NCBI GenBank assembly: GCA_018710885.1
Contig: DVJA01000019.1
Location: 30,086-94,085 of the forward strand
Reading direction: 5' to 3'
From: Scatomorpha merdigallinarum
Lineage (GTDB): Bacteria > Bacillota > Clostridia > Oscillospirales > Oscillospiraceae
Length of the DNA: 64,000 nt
Below are positions 16,634-24,725 of the stretch, one piece after another. The position numbers were made by a program, and so were the translations under genes. The number at the start of each line of letters is the position of its first letter. Positions within the stretch are counted from its first letter, which is position 1. Under the pieces are notes generated by a model that searched no databases, had not been told where the DNA came from, and saw nothing but the letters and a program-made list of their open reading frames with translations.

Positions 16634-17674
16634 ATGAGCGAACTATTCACCTATCGCACGGCAGAGGAAGTCGCCGCCGAGAGCACGCACAACGACAATC
16701 CCTTCGGCCTGGTCTATGCGGGCGCCATTACCGAGAACGTCCCCGGCAAGGTCAATATCATACCGATAAGCTATATGCTCGACGGCCTCAAGCTTGTGGC
16801 CAACGTCTATGTCCCTGCCGGCTATGACAAGAGCGCTGATAAGAAGTATGCCGGCATCGTAGTTGCGCACCCGAACGGCGGCGTCAAGGAGCAGGTTGCG
16901 GGCCTCTACGCCCAGAACCTCGCCGAAGCCGGCTACGTCACTCTAGCCTTTGACGCGGCATATCAGGGTCATAGCGAGGGCACGCCGCGCAACACGGATA
17001 AGCCCGCGCACAGGATTGAAGACATCCACAGGGCCTGCGACATCATCCGCGTGTTCCCGGGCGTTGACCCCGAGCGCGTGGGCGTGTTCGGCATCTGCGG
17101 AGGCGGCGGTTACACCATCAAGGCCGCGCAGACCGATAAGCGCTTCAAGGCCGTGGCCACGCTTTCCATGTTCAACACCGGCGTCGTGCGCCGCAACGGC
17201 TTTCTCGACAGCGCCACGGCTACCATCCAGCAGCGTTTGAAAGAGGCCTGCGAGGCCCGCGAGCTGGAGATGAGCGGTAAGGAAGTGCGCTACACCGCCA
17301 ACATGTGCGAGATGCCCGAGTCAGAGGCTGACAAGCTCCCCTTCGACCTCTACCGCGACGGCTACTATTACTACGGCAAGACCCACGCCCACCCGTGCAG
17401 CAGCTTCGCCTACACGGTGAGCAGCAACATCGACCTCATGAGCTTCGACGCCGTGCAGGGCGCGGAACTCATCAACGTACCGCTGCTCATGATAGCGGGA
17501 AAAAGCGCCGACACTCTCTACATGACCGAGCACGTCTTCGTCGCCGCTACTGGCACGGACGACAAAGAGCTCTACCTGGTCCCCGGCGCCACACACATCC
17601 AGACTTACTGGGTGCCTGAATACGTGGAGCAGATTACGAAGAAGCTGGTTGAGTTCTTCGGCGCGAAGCTGTAA
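16634..17674 (+). CDS. Alpha/beta hydrolase with a Cys nucleophile (dienelactone hydrolase/YcjY-like)
   Basis: A 346-residue alpha/beta hydrolase. The nucleophile elbow reads VFGICGGGGYTI, giving Cys155 in place of the usual Ser, as in dienelactone hydrolases. The N-terminal half has VVAHPNGGVKEQVAGLYAQNLAEAGYVTLAFDAAYQG, with an HPNGG oxyanion-type loop, and a His occurs in GATHIQTYW near the end. A large lid insertion (about residues 185-265) contains a YYYY run. The ATG has AGGAGG upstream. It is under a MerR-type promoter, so it should respond to an electrophile or drug-like inducer. Confidence 0.85.
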   Translation: MSELFTYRTAEEVAAESTHNDNPFGLVYAGAITENVPGKVNIIPISYMLDGLKLVANVYVPAGYDKSADKKYAGIVVAHPNGGVKEQVAGLYAQNLAEAGYVTLAFDAAYQGHSEGTPRNTDKPAHRIEDIHRACDIIRVFPGVDPERVGVFGICGGGGYTIKAAQTDKRFKAVATLSMFNTGVVRRNGFLDSATATIQQRLKEACEARELEMSGKEVRYTANMCEMPESEADKLPFDLYRDGYYYYGKTHAHPCSSFAYTVSSNIDLMSFDAVQGAELINVPLLMIAGKSADTLYMTEHVFVAATGTDDKELYLVPGATHIQTYWVPEYVEQITKKLVEFFGAKL

Positions 17675-17679
17675 TAATT

Positions 17680-17718
17680 AAAGGCCATGGGGTCTCCTTG
17701 AGATTCCCCATGGCCTTT
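17680..17718. terminator. Bidirectional terminator
   Basis: A 13-bp stem (AAAGGCCATGGGG and complement, arms 17680-17692 and 17706-17718) between the convergent hydrolase and prmA genes. Confidence 0.8.
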
Positions 17719-17730
17719 CTGCTTTTCGGT

Positions 17731-18654
17731 TTACCTGCACAGGAAGGCGTGCCAGCCGTCTTCGCTCAGGTGCTGTTCTATTGTGAATCCCGCGCCGGTT
17801 ATCGCCGCGGCTACTTCGTCCTGACGTCCGTCGATAATACCGCTGGTGATGAACGCGCCGCCCGGAGCCATGCACTCCCGGGCGTAGGGCGCGAGCGGTA
17901 TGATGACGTCGGCGACGATGTTGGCGAGGACTATGTCATAGCCCGTGCCGAGCTTGGCGCGCAGGCGCTTGTCCGCGAGCACGTCGCCGGTGTACATGCT
18001 GTAGCTCTCCGGGTCTATGCCGTTGAGGGCGGCGTTGTCTGCGGCGGCCTCCGGGCTCTTGGGGTCTATGTCGCAGCCTGTGCAGCTACTGCAGCCGAGT
18101 ATGAGCGCTCCTATACCCAGAATGCCGCTGCCGCAGCCGAGGTCCAGTGCGCGCTCGCCTCCGGCCACCAGGCCCTCGAGCAGTTCGAGGCACATACGTG
18201 TCGTGGCGTGGCCGCCCGTGCCAAAGGCAAGGCCAGGGTCGAGTTTCAGGACCTTTCTCGTGTTCCCCTCCGGTTCCGGCTCCCACTTGGGCAGCACAAG
18301 CAGCGTGCCGCCCACAGGTATGGGCTTATAGTACTGTTTCCAGTTGTCTTCCCAGTCTTCGTCGGCTATGGTGCGAGTCTCGGGCTCTATGCCGAGCGCT
18401 TCGGTCCAGCGCGCGAGCGTCGCGCGGCCGGAGGACGAGTCCTCGAGGTATACTTTTACGCGCGATACGCCGCAGTATTGGCTCTCAAGTTCTTCGTCCA
18501 CGTAGTCCCAGAATTGGTGGTTCTCCTCGAGGAAGCGCTTGAAGTCTGCCTCGTCTTCGATGACAAGCCCGTCCGCACCCAAGTCGGTCAGTTTGTCGCA
18601 GAGCTCGTCCAGCTTCCCGGCCGGCGCCCGAAACGCCGCCTCTATCCATCTCAT
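17731..18654 (-). CDS. prmA: Ribosomal protein L11 methyltransferase
   Basis: A 307-residue PrmA. The N-terminal substrate-recognition domain begins MRWIEAAFRAPAGKLDELCDKL. The SAM-binding domain has LKLDPGLAFGTGGHATTRMCLELL, LDLGCGSGILGIGALILGC (motif I) and DIVLANIVADVI (motif IV). It trimethylates ribosomal protein L11 at the ribosome. I chose ATG 18654 because homologues begin with a similar MxWxE; an in-frame ATG at 18672 is possible. Upstream is repeat-like non-coding DNA rather than the common dnaJ neighbour. Confidence 0.95.
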   Translation of the reverse strand: MRWIEAAFRAPAGKLDELCDKLTDLGADGLVIEDEADFKRFLEENHQFWDYVDEELESQYCGVSRVKVYLEDSSSGRATLARWTEALGIEPETRTIADEDWEDNWKQYYKPIPVGGTLLVLPKWEPEPEGNTRKVLKLDPGLAFGTGGHATTRMCLELLEGLVAGGERALDLGCGSGILGIGALILGCSSCTGCDIDPKSPEAAADNAALNGIDPESYSMYTGDVLADKRLRAKLGTGYDIVLANIVADVIIPLAPYARECMAPGGAFITSGIIDGRQDEVAAAITGAGFTIEQHLSEDGWHAFLCR

Positions 18655-18662
18655 AATAGTCG

Positions 18663-18850
18663 TGTCCCCCATTTGAAAGTTTTCGTCCACCTTTTTCAAA
18701 AGGTGGCAGGGTTCCAAGGGGCGGCGCCCCTTGGGCGCGCTCCGCAGAGCGCGAAATATCCCAAAATGATATAAAAGATCAGGAAAGGGTGTGGGGAAAC
18801 CCTATCAAGGGGTTTCCCCACGCGGCGCAAGCCGCCTTATGTCAAGAAAA
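18663..18850. repeat. Palindrome-rich interspersed repeat-like sequence
   Basis: This gene-free stretch is a string of hairpins: CACCTTTTTCAAAAGGTG (18690-18707), CCAAGGGGCGGCGCCCCTTGG, GCGCGCTCCGCAGAGCGCG, GGGGAAACCC...GGGTTTCCCC and GCGGCGCAAGCCGC. Such strings are familiar as dispersed non-coding repeats in Clostridia; only one copy is seen in this window, so the repeat status is inference. Confidence 0.5.
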
Positions 18851-18871
18851 GCTCCCCAGAGGGGAGCCTTT
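18847..18871 (-). terminator. Terminator of hpf
   Basis: GCTCCCC-AGA-GGGGAGC stem (18851-18867), with AAAAG and a minus-strand TTTTCTT flank, 12 bases beyond the hpf stop. Confidence 0.8.
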
Positions 18872-18882
18872 CTTTTGTCAAT

Positions 18883-19425
18883 TTAGTCCTTCTCGTCAGT
18901 GATGAGGCCGTAGCCGCCGTTCTTGCGGCGGTAGACCACGGTGAAGGCGTCGCGCTCGTCCGCGTTGCGGAAGACGAAAAATTCGTGCTCGAGCAGGTTC
19001 ATCTGCAAGATGGCCTCGTCCACACTCATGGGTGCAATGTAGAACCTCTTGTTGCGAATAACCTTGAACTCCTCTTCGCCGGTGTCGTCACCGGCGACCT
19101 GGTAGGGTTTGATCTCACGCTCTATCGCTCCCGCGCGAAGCCTCTTCTCGAGACGGGTCTTGTTTTTGCGGATCTGCCTCTCGATGCTGGCTACGGCCGA
19201 GTCTATGGAGGCGTACATGTCGCCGGTAAGTTCGCTCACGCGGTAGAACATCCCATTGTTCTTGATCGTGACCTCGGCGCGGAAGCGGCCGCGCTCGGTG
19301 GAGAAGGTCACGAAGGCCTCGCTGTCCGTTTTGAAGAACTTGTCGATTTTTCCAATTTTCTTCTCCGCATACTCGCGCAGGTCCTCGGAGACGTCCATCT
19401 TCTTTTCAGTGAACGTAAACTTCAT
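18883..19425 (-). CDS. hpf: Ribosome hibernation promoting factor, long form
   Basis: A 180-residue long HPF. The N-terminal S30AE/YfiA domain (FTEKKMDVSEDLREYAEKKIGKIDKFF) binds the 30S subunit, and the C-terminal dimerisation domain is KVIRNKRFYIAPMSVDEAILQMNLLEHEFFVFRNAD. It makes 100S ribosome dimers during starvation. AAGGAG precedes the ATG. It is monocistronic, with a possible TTGTGC-17-TATATA promoter upstream and a good terminator downstream. Confidence 0.96.
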   Translation of the reverse strand: MKFTFTEKKMDVSEDLREYAEKKIGKIDKFFKTDSEAFVTFSTERGRFRAEVTIKNNGMFYRVSELTGDMYASIDSAVASIERQIRKNKTRLEKRLRAGAIEREIKPYQVAGDDTGEEEFKVIRNKRFYIAPMSVDEAILQMNLLEHEFFVFRNADERDAFTVVYRRKNGGYGLITDEKD

Positions 19426-19537
19426 GGGCTTTCAGCTCCTTCCGGTTGGTTTATATATACTGTACCACAGTTGCGCACAAATTTGAAGTAGATTTTATGA
19501 ATTTTTCAAAAACTGCTTGTGACGCCGCAAAGAGATG

Positions 19538-19563
19538 GCGGGGAGGGTTGCCCCTCCCCGCCT
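19538..19563 (-). terminator. Hairpin after the small membrane protein
   Basis: GGCGGGGAGGG/CCCTCCCCGCC stem with a 3-base loop just after the stop at 19570 (minus strand). The T run is weak (ATCTCTTT). Confidence 0.55.
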
Positions 19564-19569
19564 CAGCGG

Positions 19570-19746
19570 TCAGACTATGCGCCGGTCGCGCCTCTGACTG
19601 TCGTAGTGTTTGTTCAGGAAAGGACGCACAACGTAATAGATAAGCTTGTTCTCAAGGTTGAAGAAGTAGATAGTAAAGGTCGCTATAAACGTGCCCAAGA
19701 GCACAAGCATGAGTTTCAGGACTATGCCAAGGACTTTCTTTTTCAT
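19570..19746 (-). CDS. Small single-span membrane protein
   Basis: A 58-residue protein with a basic start (MKKKVLGIVLK), one hydrophobic helix (about residues 8-28, LKLMLVLLGTFIATFTIYFF) and a very basic tail (NKHYDSQRRDRRIV). It resembles the DNA-directed RNA polymerase subunit beta-type small basic membrane proteins (EfpA/YwzB-like) only loosely, so I do not name it. GAAAGGTGAGG precedes the ATG. It lies 16 bases after the dehydratase subunit gene and is therefore co-transcribed with it. Confidence 0.65.
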   Translation of the reverse strand: MKKKVLGIVLKLMLVLLGTFIATFTIYFFNLENKLIYYVVRPFLNKHYDSQRRDRRIV

Positions 19747-19762
19747 ATGCACCTCACCTTTC

Positions 19763-21364
19763 TCACCACGCCTCAGAGTCGTCAAAGTCCAAGAGCGTGG
19801 GGTCAAGCGGCTCCTCGCCGACGACGACGGACATGTAGTTGTTGACTATGTTGCGCATGTCGCGCCTGGATACGGTGCGGCAGTCCTCAAGGTCGTGTTC
19901 GACGAAAATGAAGTAGAAGCCGAACTCGCGCGCCTGCTCTTCCATCATGGCGTGGACGCCGTTCATGCCCTTGCAGGCGACGTTGTCGTTCATGAGCACC
20001 ATGTCGCAGTCGAAGTTCTTGGCCCAGTCCCAGACTGCGTTCACGTTGTCCCATCCACCGACGGCGTGGTGACGCATGACGGCCTTCTCCGAGAACAGCG
20101 CCAGGTCCTTGATGGCCTCTTCGGGGTCCTCGGTGTTTATCATGTTGTGACCCATCGTGGAGTCCATGTTCAGTACTATACTGACACCCCAGCAGTTCTG
20201 TATCCAGGTCGGGAAGTCGGTGTAGTACACTGCGCTCGGCCCCCAAAGGAAGGCGCGGTGACGGGTCTTGCCGCCGAAGGGCATATAGCGCTTCTCATAG
20301 CAGCGGCGCATTATCTTTATGACCTTGCGGTCGTTCTTGGTGAAGTAGTCCTCCTGACCGTTGACGCTTGCCCAGGAGTAGAGGCGGTAGAGCGTCTCGG
20401 CTATACCGCAGAGGGCTGAGTGCGGGGTCTTGAAGATGTCCCACTTCTCAAGCTCTATCTCGTTCTGCTCGTTCATCTGCCTGGCGCGGGCAAAGAGCGC
20501 GTCCCAGTCGTAGACTTCGCCGTACTCGTCCTCTATGAACTTGATGGCGTCTCGCAGAATCTGAGTCGAATACGGGTGCGCGCCCGGCTCGTTGTGTATC
20601 ATCGCAAGCGTCACGGGGAAGTCAGGCAGGCCTATGCGGCGGCGCTGGAACATGCTCGTGGCCTCACTGGCGTTGCAGGGCATGTTCGTGGAGAGCAGGG
20701 CCTTGCCGATAATCGGGAAGTCGTCGTTGAACGTGACGCCCGTCTCGGCCGAGCAGCGCGAACACACGTCGGCCGCAAGTCCGAAGGACTCGGCCACGTC
20801 TATGTAGAAGGGCTCCAACTGCTGGTCTATGTCGCAGATGATGAACTCCGGCAGAGTTTGCAGCGGTATCGGTATGAGGTTCGGGAAGCCGCACATGAAG
20901 AGCGGCGGCAGCACCTCGTCCATCGGCACCATGCGGTCCGAGAGCGGCCCGCCGCCGAGGCGTTTGTCGTTGGAGAGGACAAGGGCTATCTTCTTCGTCA
21001 GGCTCTGCACGATGGCGTGCATGTTCATGTGCGCTATGCGCAGCTCCGGGCCGCGAAAACCCTCAAAGAGGCGGTCTATGAAGGCGAAGGTGCCCAGGTA
21101 TGAGCCCATCCAGCGGTATTCCCACATGCCCTTGAGCACCGGCAGCGGGGCGCTGGCCACCATCAGGCCCATGCTCTTGAGGTTGTTGAGCCAGGCCAGG
21201 TAGTCGTAGAAGGTGTCCTTCGTACCGCGCCACTCGCGGTATTTGGCGATGCCGGTCTTGTCGTAATAGCGGCTGCGCTGGCCGCCCTTGCCGTTTTCGG
21301 CCCTCCAGATGGGGTCGAACCTCTGCATCTTCTTGTCAATAAAGGCGGTAATGGGGTTCTTCAT
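19763..21364 (-). CDS. 2-hydroxyacyl-CoA dehydratase family protein, large subunit
   Basis: A 533-residue member of the HgdA/HgdB/BcrBC (2-hydroxyglutaryl-CoA dehydratase D-component) family. Visible blocks are LPPLFMCGFPNLIPIPLQTLPEF, DVCSRCSAETGVTFNDDFPI, STNMPCNASEATSMFQRRRIGLPDFPVTLAMIHNEPG and a C-terminal MVLMNDNVACKGMNGVHAMMEEQ. The conserved Cys residues would hold a 4Fe-4S cluster. It is longer than a typical subunit. The ATG at 21364 overlaps the stop of the partner gene by 4 bases. The reaction (dehydration of a 2-hydroxyacyl-CoA or ring reduction) is unknown, and no ATP-dependent activator gene is nearby. Confidence 0.82.
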   Translation of the reverse strand: MKNPITAFIDKKMQRFDPIWRAENGKGGQRSRYYDKTGIAKYREWRGTKDTFYDYLAWLNNLKSMGLMVASAPLPVLKGMWEYRWMGSYLGTFAFIDRLFEGFRGPELRIAHMNMHAIVQSLTKKIALVLSNDKRLGGGPLSDRMVPMDEVLPPLFMCGFPNLIPIPLQTLPEFIICDIDQQLEPFYIDVAESFGLAADVCSRCSAETGVTFNDDFPIIGKALLSTNMPCNASEATSMFQRRRIGLPDFPVTLAMIHNEPGAHPYSTQILRDAIKFIEDEYGEVYDWDALFARARQMNEQNEIELEKWDIFKTPHSALCGIAETLYRLYSWASVNGQEDYFTKNDRKVIKIMRRCYEKRYMPFGGKTRHRAFLWGPSAVYYTDFPTWIQNCWGVSIVLNMDSTMGHNMINTEDPEEAIKDLALFSEKAVMRHHAVGGWDNVNAVWDWAKNFDCDMVLMNDNVACKGMNGVHAMMEEQAREFGFYFIFVEHDLEDCRTVSRRDMRNIVNNYMSVVVGEEPLDPTLLDFDDSEAW

Positions 21365-22557
21365 CGGACTACCTCCCTTGCCTGTATTTTCTTTATCTCC
21401 AGGCTCTCCACGAAGGCCTGGAAGCGGGTACGCAGCTGTCCCACGGAGCCGAGCGAGTACTCCTTCTCTATGGTGCAGCAGGGCACGCCGCACTCATTTT
21501 GCAGCACATGCGAAGCGAGAACTTTTTCATAGCTCCAGAACTCGCAGAACTTCATGCTCTCATAGACAATGCCGTCGGCCCGGAACTCGTCAACGAGGCG
21601 CTTCAGCTCGGTGTGGCGTTGGTCTATCTTGTCGCCGCTCATGAAGCGTGCGCACTGGTTCCAGTGCAGATAGTGGCGGCAAATGGCGTCAAAGGCCGTC
21701 TCTCCCTCGCAAATCTCTATGCGCTCGCGGCTCGGGAAGCTGCCGAAGCAGTAGCGGTCGGCCACGACCATAGCGCCGCAGCTCTCCACAAGCTTCGTGA
21801 AGTCGGGGTCGTCTATCTCACTGCCGGCAAGTATAATGCGCGCACGGTACGGGAACTTGGGCTCCGGCTCGCGGGTCCTTATCTCCTCTAGCGTCTCGCG
21901 GAGATAGGGCAGGATGAGGTAGTGCGGACACACCTGGCTCACAAGTTGGATGACGTGGAATTCATAGCCCGTGATGGGCGGGTTTTCGAGCTTGCGGAAC
22001 GAGCCTATCTCAGTTATGACGTCGCAGAGCTCGTTGAACTCGGCAACCGTCTGGCGCATGGCCTCTTCGGAGGTGTCGATGCCGAAGCGGTCGTGCAGTT
22101 CGTCTACCACCTTGAGCTTGAGCTGGGCCTTGTAGTAATCGAGGCTCGTCTGGTCCCCCTTCATGGGCGGGTCGATTATCGTGACAAAGAACTTGTCGTT
22201 CTTCACGGGATTCAGCAGGAAAAAGTGCTCCTGCATGCGCTCCATGGCCGCGCAGCTCTCTGCCCCGAAGAGAGCGCTCAAATAGTTGTAACCGCCCTCA
22301 ATGGCGCGCTCGAGTATGCTGCGGACATAGGGGCAGTTGCGGTTGGTCATGTAGTAGGTAGCAATCTCCGGCGAAGTGCATCTCGGCGCGCGCAGGCGCG
22401 AGGAAAAGCACCCCGGCAGATTCAGTAGCACCTCCGGCGTATAGTAGCAGTTGTAGCCCAGTCCCAATTTCCCCTCTTCTACGGCCTGAGCCACCAGTTC
22501 GTTGTTCGCCTCCTGTAACAGGTCCTCAAAATATATGAGGTGTTTCAGATCCTTCAT
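21361..22557 (-). CDS. 2-hydroxyacyl-CoA dehydratase family protein, second subunit
   Basis: A 398-residue HgdB-like subunit: LGLGYNCYYTPEVLLNLPGCFSSRLRAP at the N-terminus and VYESMKFCEFWSYEKVLASHVLQNECGVPCCTIEKEYSLGSVGQLRTRFQAF at the C-terminus, the latter being the hallmark of the family. RIILAGSEIDDPDFTKLVESCGAMVVADRYCFGS lies in the middle. With the overlapping downstream gene it should form the catalytic heterodimer. It is driven by a near-consensus promoter 90 bases upstream. Substrate not inferable. Confidence 0.9.
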   Translation of the reverse strand: MKDLKHLIYFEDLLQEANNELVAQAVEEGKLGLGYNCYYTPEVLLNLPGCFSSRLRAPRCTSPEIATYYMTNRNCPYVRSILERAIEGGYNYLSALFGAESCAAMERMQEHFFLLNPVKNDKFFVTIIDPPMKGDQTSLDYYKAQLKLKVVDELHDRFGIDTSEEAMRQTVAEFNELCDVITEIGSFRKLENPPITGYEFHVIQLVSQVCPHYLILPYLRETLEEIRTREPEPKFPYRARIILAGSEIDDPDFTKLVESCGAMVVADRYCFGSFPSRERIEICEGETAFDAICRHYLHWNQCARFMSGDKIDQRHTELKRLVDEFRADGIVYESMKFCEFWSYEKVLASHVLQNECGVPCCTIEKEYSLGSVGQLRTRFQAFVESLEIKKIQAREVVR

Positions 22558-22645
22558 ATTCAGCCCCCTTACTGTATGATCGCCTGGATACTTTGGTCAT
22601 GGTCAATCCAATGATTTGCACAACTTGCCGCTTTTGTGTGTAAAA

Positions 22646-22674
22646 ATTATAGTATACATTGACCAGTTTGTCAA
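22646..22674 (-). promoter_or_regulatory. Consensus sigma-A promoter with operator-like dyad
   Basis: Minus-strand TTGACA (22669-22674), 17 bases, TATAAT (22646-22651): a perfect match to both hexamers. TTGAC-N6-GTCAA overlaps the -35, which suggests a repressor. It drives the dehydratase operon. Confidence 0.8.
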
Positions 22675-22747
22675 ACAATTTGCGATATTTTTGACTTGTT
22701 AATATGGTTCTGAGGCTGCCCAACTCCCTTCCCATACATATATACCC

Positions 22748-22781
22748 TTGACAAGCTATATACTGTGTAGTACGATGTACT
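22748..22781 (+). promoter_or_regulatory. PadR gene promoter with AGTAC-GAT-GTACT dyad
   Basis: TTGACA (22748-22753), 17 bases, TACGAT (22771-22776). The -10 lies inside AGTACGATGTACT (22769-22781), flanked by TGTG and CACA, so autorepression by PadR is likely. Confidence 0.65.
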
Positions 22782-22797
22782 CACAGGAGGCGAGGCA

Positions 22798-23142
22798 ATG
22801 AACCTTGAAGAATGGCGCAGCCAGATAAAGCGCGGGACGCTTGAATTCTGCGTACTGCTGTTGATAAGCGCAAAGCCGCGCTACGGCTATGAGCTGATAA
22901 GCCGGCTGGAGCGCTGGCCCACGCTTGCAACTAAGGAGAGCACTGTCTATCCGCTTTTGCGGCGATTGCAAAAGGACGGGGCCCTGACCTCGTTCTGGCA
23001 GGACACTGCCGAAGGGCTGCCTCCGAGGAAATACTACGAACTCACGGACGAAGGCCGCGCGTATCTGGACGCGATGAAAGCGGAGTGGGCCGGTCTGATT
23101 GAGGCCATATCCGAACTGGAAGGTGACAATGACGATGAATAA
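22798..23142 (+). CDS. PadR-family transcriptional regulator
   Basis: A 114-residue PadR protein with the winged-helix pattern RGTLEFCVLLLISAKPRYGYELISRLE, STVYPLLRRLQKDGAL and PPRKYYELTDEGRAYLDAM. The C-terminal helix is the dimer arm. AGGAGG precedes the ATG. It overlaps the next gene by 14 bases, giving the common PadR plus HAAS-domain membrane protein pair, in which PadR represses its own operon and is released by an envelope signal or drug. Confidence 0.93.
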   Translation: MNLEEWRSQIKRGTLEFCVLLLISAKPRYGYELISRLERWPTLATKESTVYPLLRRLQKDGALTSFWQDTAEGLPPRKYYELTDEGRAYLDAMKAEWAGLIEAISELEGDNDDE

Positions 23143-23692
23143 CTTCATGGAAAAGTATCTCGGCGAGGTGGACCGCAGGCTCCGCCGCCTGCCCGTCGCC
23201 GAGCGCGTGGACATAGTAAACGAGCTCAAGAGCGAGATAGCCGAGCTCGCGGCCGAGGGGCTGTCGCCGTCCGAAATTGAGGCCAGGCTGGGCAATGCAA
23301 AGGAACTGGCCGCCGGGTATCTGGGCGATGCGATAGCCAAGTCGCCGCGTTTTTCCTGGCGCAAGCTGGGGCTGGTGGCCGCGTTTTACAGCTACGCGGG
23401 CCTGGGCGGGATAATTATTCTGCCGGTCACAAGCATCTGCGCCGCGGCGTTTTTGCTCTGCGGGGCTGTGTGTCCCATCATCGGAGCGGTGAATCTCGTG
23501 TGCGAACTGGCCGGTATTGATTTGCCCTGGGTCATGTTCCAGATAGGCGGCTGGACAGCGGGACCGGCGCTAGGCTTCGTGTTGGCCACAGTAACCGGCG
23601 CCGTGCTCATCGCGCTGGGCATAGCCTGCTGGAAGGCCACCGTGGCTTTCATCAAGTCAGTCAGCGGCGCAAAGAAAAAGCTGGAGGGGTGA
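23129..23692 (+). CDS. HAAS-domain (DUF1700-like) membrane protein
   Basis: A 187-residue protein. The N-terminal 70 residues (FMEKYLGEVDRRLRRLPVAERVDIVNELKSEIAELAAEGLSPSEIEARLGNAKELAAGYLGD) form the HAAS helical domain found next to PadR regulators. Three hydrophobic segments follow (residues ~80-180). The start is ATG 23129, 5 bases after GGAAGG; ATG 23135 is an alternative. Translationally coupled to the PadR gene. The biochemical role is not known. Confidence 0.85.
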   Translation: MTMNNFMEKYLGEVDRRLRRLPVAERVDIVNELKSEIAELAAEGLSPSEIEARLGNAKELAAGYLGDAIAKSPRFSWRKLGLVAAFYSYAGLGGIIILPVTSICAAAFLLCGAVCPIIGAVNLVCELAGIDLPWVMFQIGGWTAGPALGFVLATVTGAVLIALGIACWKATVAFIKSVSGAKKKLEG

Positions 23693-23719
23693 GATTCAAA
23701 AGCATGGACAGCGTATAAA

Positions 23720-23762
23720 AGCTTCTTAGCCTGTTTCTCCAGGTATCGAGCTTTTATTTTTT
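23720..23762 (+). terminator. Terminator of the PadR-HAAS operon
   Basis: ATAAAAGCT...AGCTTTTAT stem with an internal CCTG/CAGG pairing, followed by TTTTTT. Confidence 0.7.
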
Positions 23763-23910
23763 AGTTGCCGCACCAAAATCGGCTAACTTTATTAGTACTT
23801 CGGAGGGTATGACCATTTTTCCAAGTTCATAGTCCTGCTAATGAGAAGGGGTAAAATAATTGCCCGTTGCGGAAACATCAGTCCACAACGGGCAATTATC
23901 AAAAATCTAT

Positions 23911-24639
23911 TCAGCCTTTGTAGCTTGCTATCGGGGCGCGCTTGTGCTCGCTGTTGGCGTGCATACGCTCGATTATGGCCTTGTCGTGGTCGCTGACGGG
24001 CTGTCCGCTGAGGTAGGCGTCAATGGCGGCGTAGGTGATGCCCATTTCGCTCTCGTCAGTCTGGCCCTCGAAGAGCCCGGCGCTGGGCGCCTTCTCAATT
24101 ATGGAGCGCGGGGCGTGCAGGTATTCGAGGAACTCGTAGATTTCGGTGACCGTCAGGTCGGCGATGGGGTTAAAGTCGTGCGCGCCATCGCCCCACTTGG
24201 TGAAGTAGCCGACGTAGGCTTCGCTGGCGTTGCCGGTACCGGCTACGAGGCGGTTCTCGGCGTGGGCCACGGCATAGAGCGTTACCATGCGCAGACGCGG
24301 CGCGATGTTGGCAATGGCCATGTCGGTGAGCTCCGTCACACCCTCGAGCGCGGCGAGCTCGGCCTCGCGCACGGGCGTCAGATCCACAGTGCGCGTCTCA
24401 ATCTTGAACTGCTCGGCCACTTCCATGCCGTCGTCACGGTCCATGCCGTAGTTGCGGCGGCTGGCGCAGGGCATGATGATGCCGACAGTGTTGTCGCAGG
24501 CGGCCTTGCACAGGATGCCGACGAGGGCGCTGTCCTTGCCGCCAGAGTTGCCGTAGACGATACCGGAGCAGTGCGACACGGCCAGGCGCTCGCGTATAAA
24601 CTCCACGCGCTTTTCAAATTCAACCTTGTAGTCTCTCAT
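23911..24639 (-). CDS. nadE: NAD synthetase, ammonia-dependent type
   Basis: A 242-residue NadE without a glutaminase domain. The ATP pyrophosphatase loop is GIVYGNSGGKDSALVGIL, and GTGNASEAYVGYFTKWGDGAHDFNPIADLTVTEIYEFLEYL holds the deamido-NAD and ATP-binding residues. It catalyses amidation of nicotinate adenine dinucleotide, the last step of NAD synthesis. The ATG at 24639 follows GGAGGAAGG. An inverted AATTGCCCG/CGGGCAATT pair (about 23859-23899) past its stop is probably its terminator. Confidence 0.95.
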   Translation of the reverse strand: MRDYKVEFEKRVEFIRERLAVSHCSGIVYGNSGGKDSALVGILCKAACDNTVGIIMPCASRRNYGMDRDDGMEVAEQFKIETRTVDLTPVREAELAALEGVTELTDMAIANIAPRLRMVTLYAVAHAENRLVAGTGNASEAYVGYFTKWGDGAHDFNPIADLTVTEIYEFLEYLHAPRSIIEKAPSAGLFEGQTDESEMGITYAAIDAYLSGQPVSDHDKAIIERMHANSEHKRAPIASYKG

Positions 24640-24725
24640 AAGAAATGACCTTCCTCCGCTTGGATTCTTCCCAAGCTCTCTTCTCTGATAAGATGATACC
24701 ACGTTCGCCCCCGCGATGCAAGCAA

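Noticed and set aside
18663..18850. CRISPR or tandem repeat array
   Set aside because: The stems are all different and not evenly spaced; there is no repeated unit.
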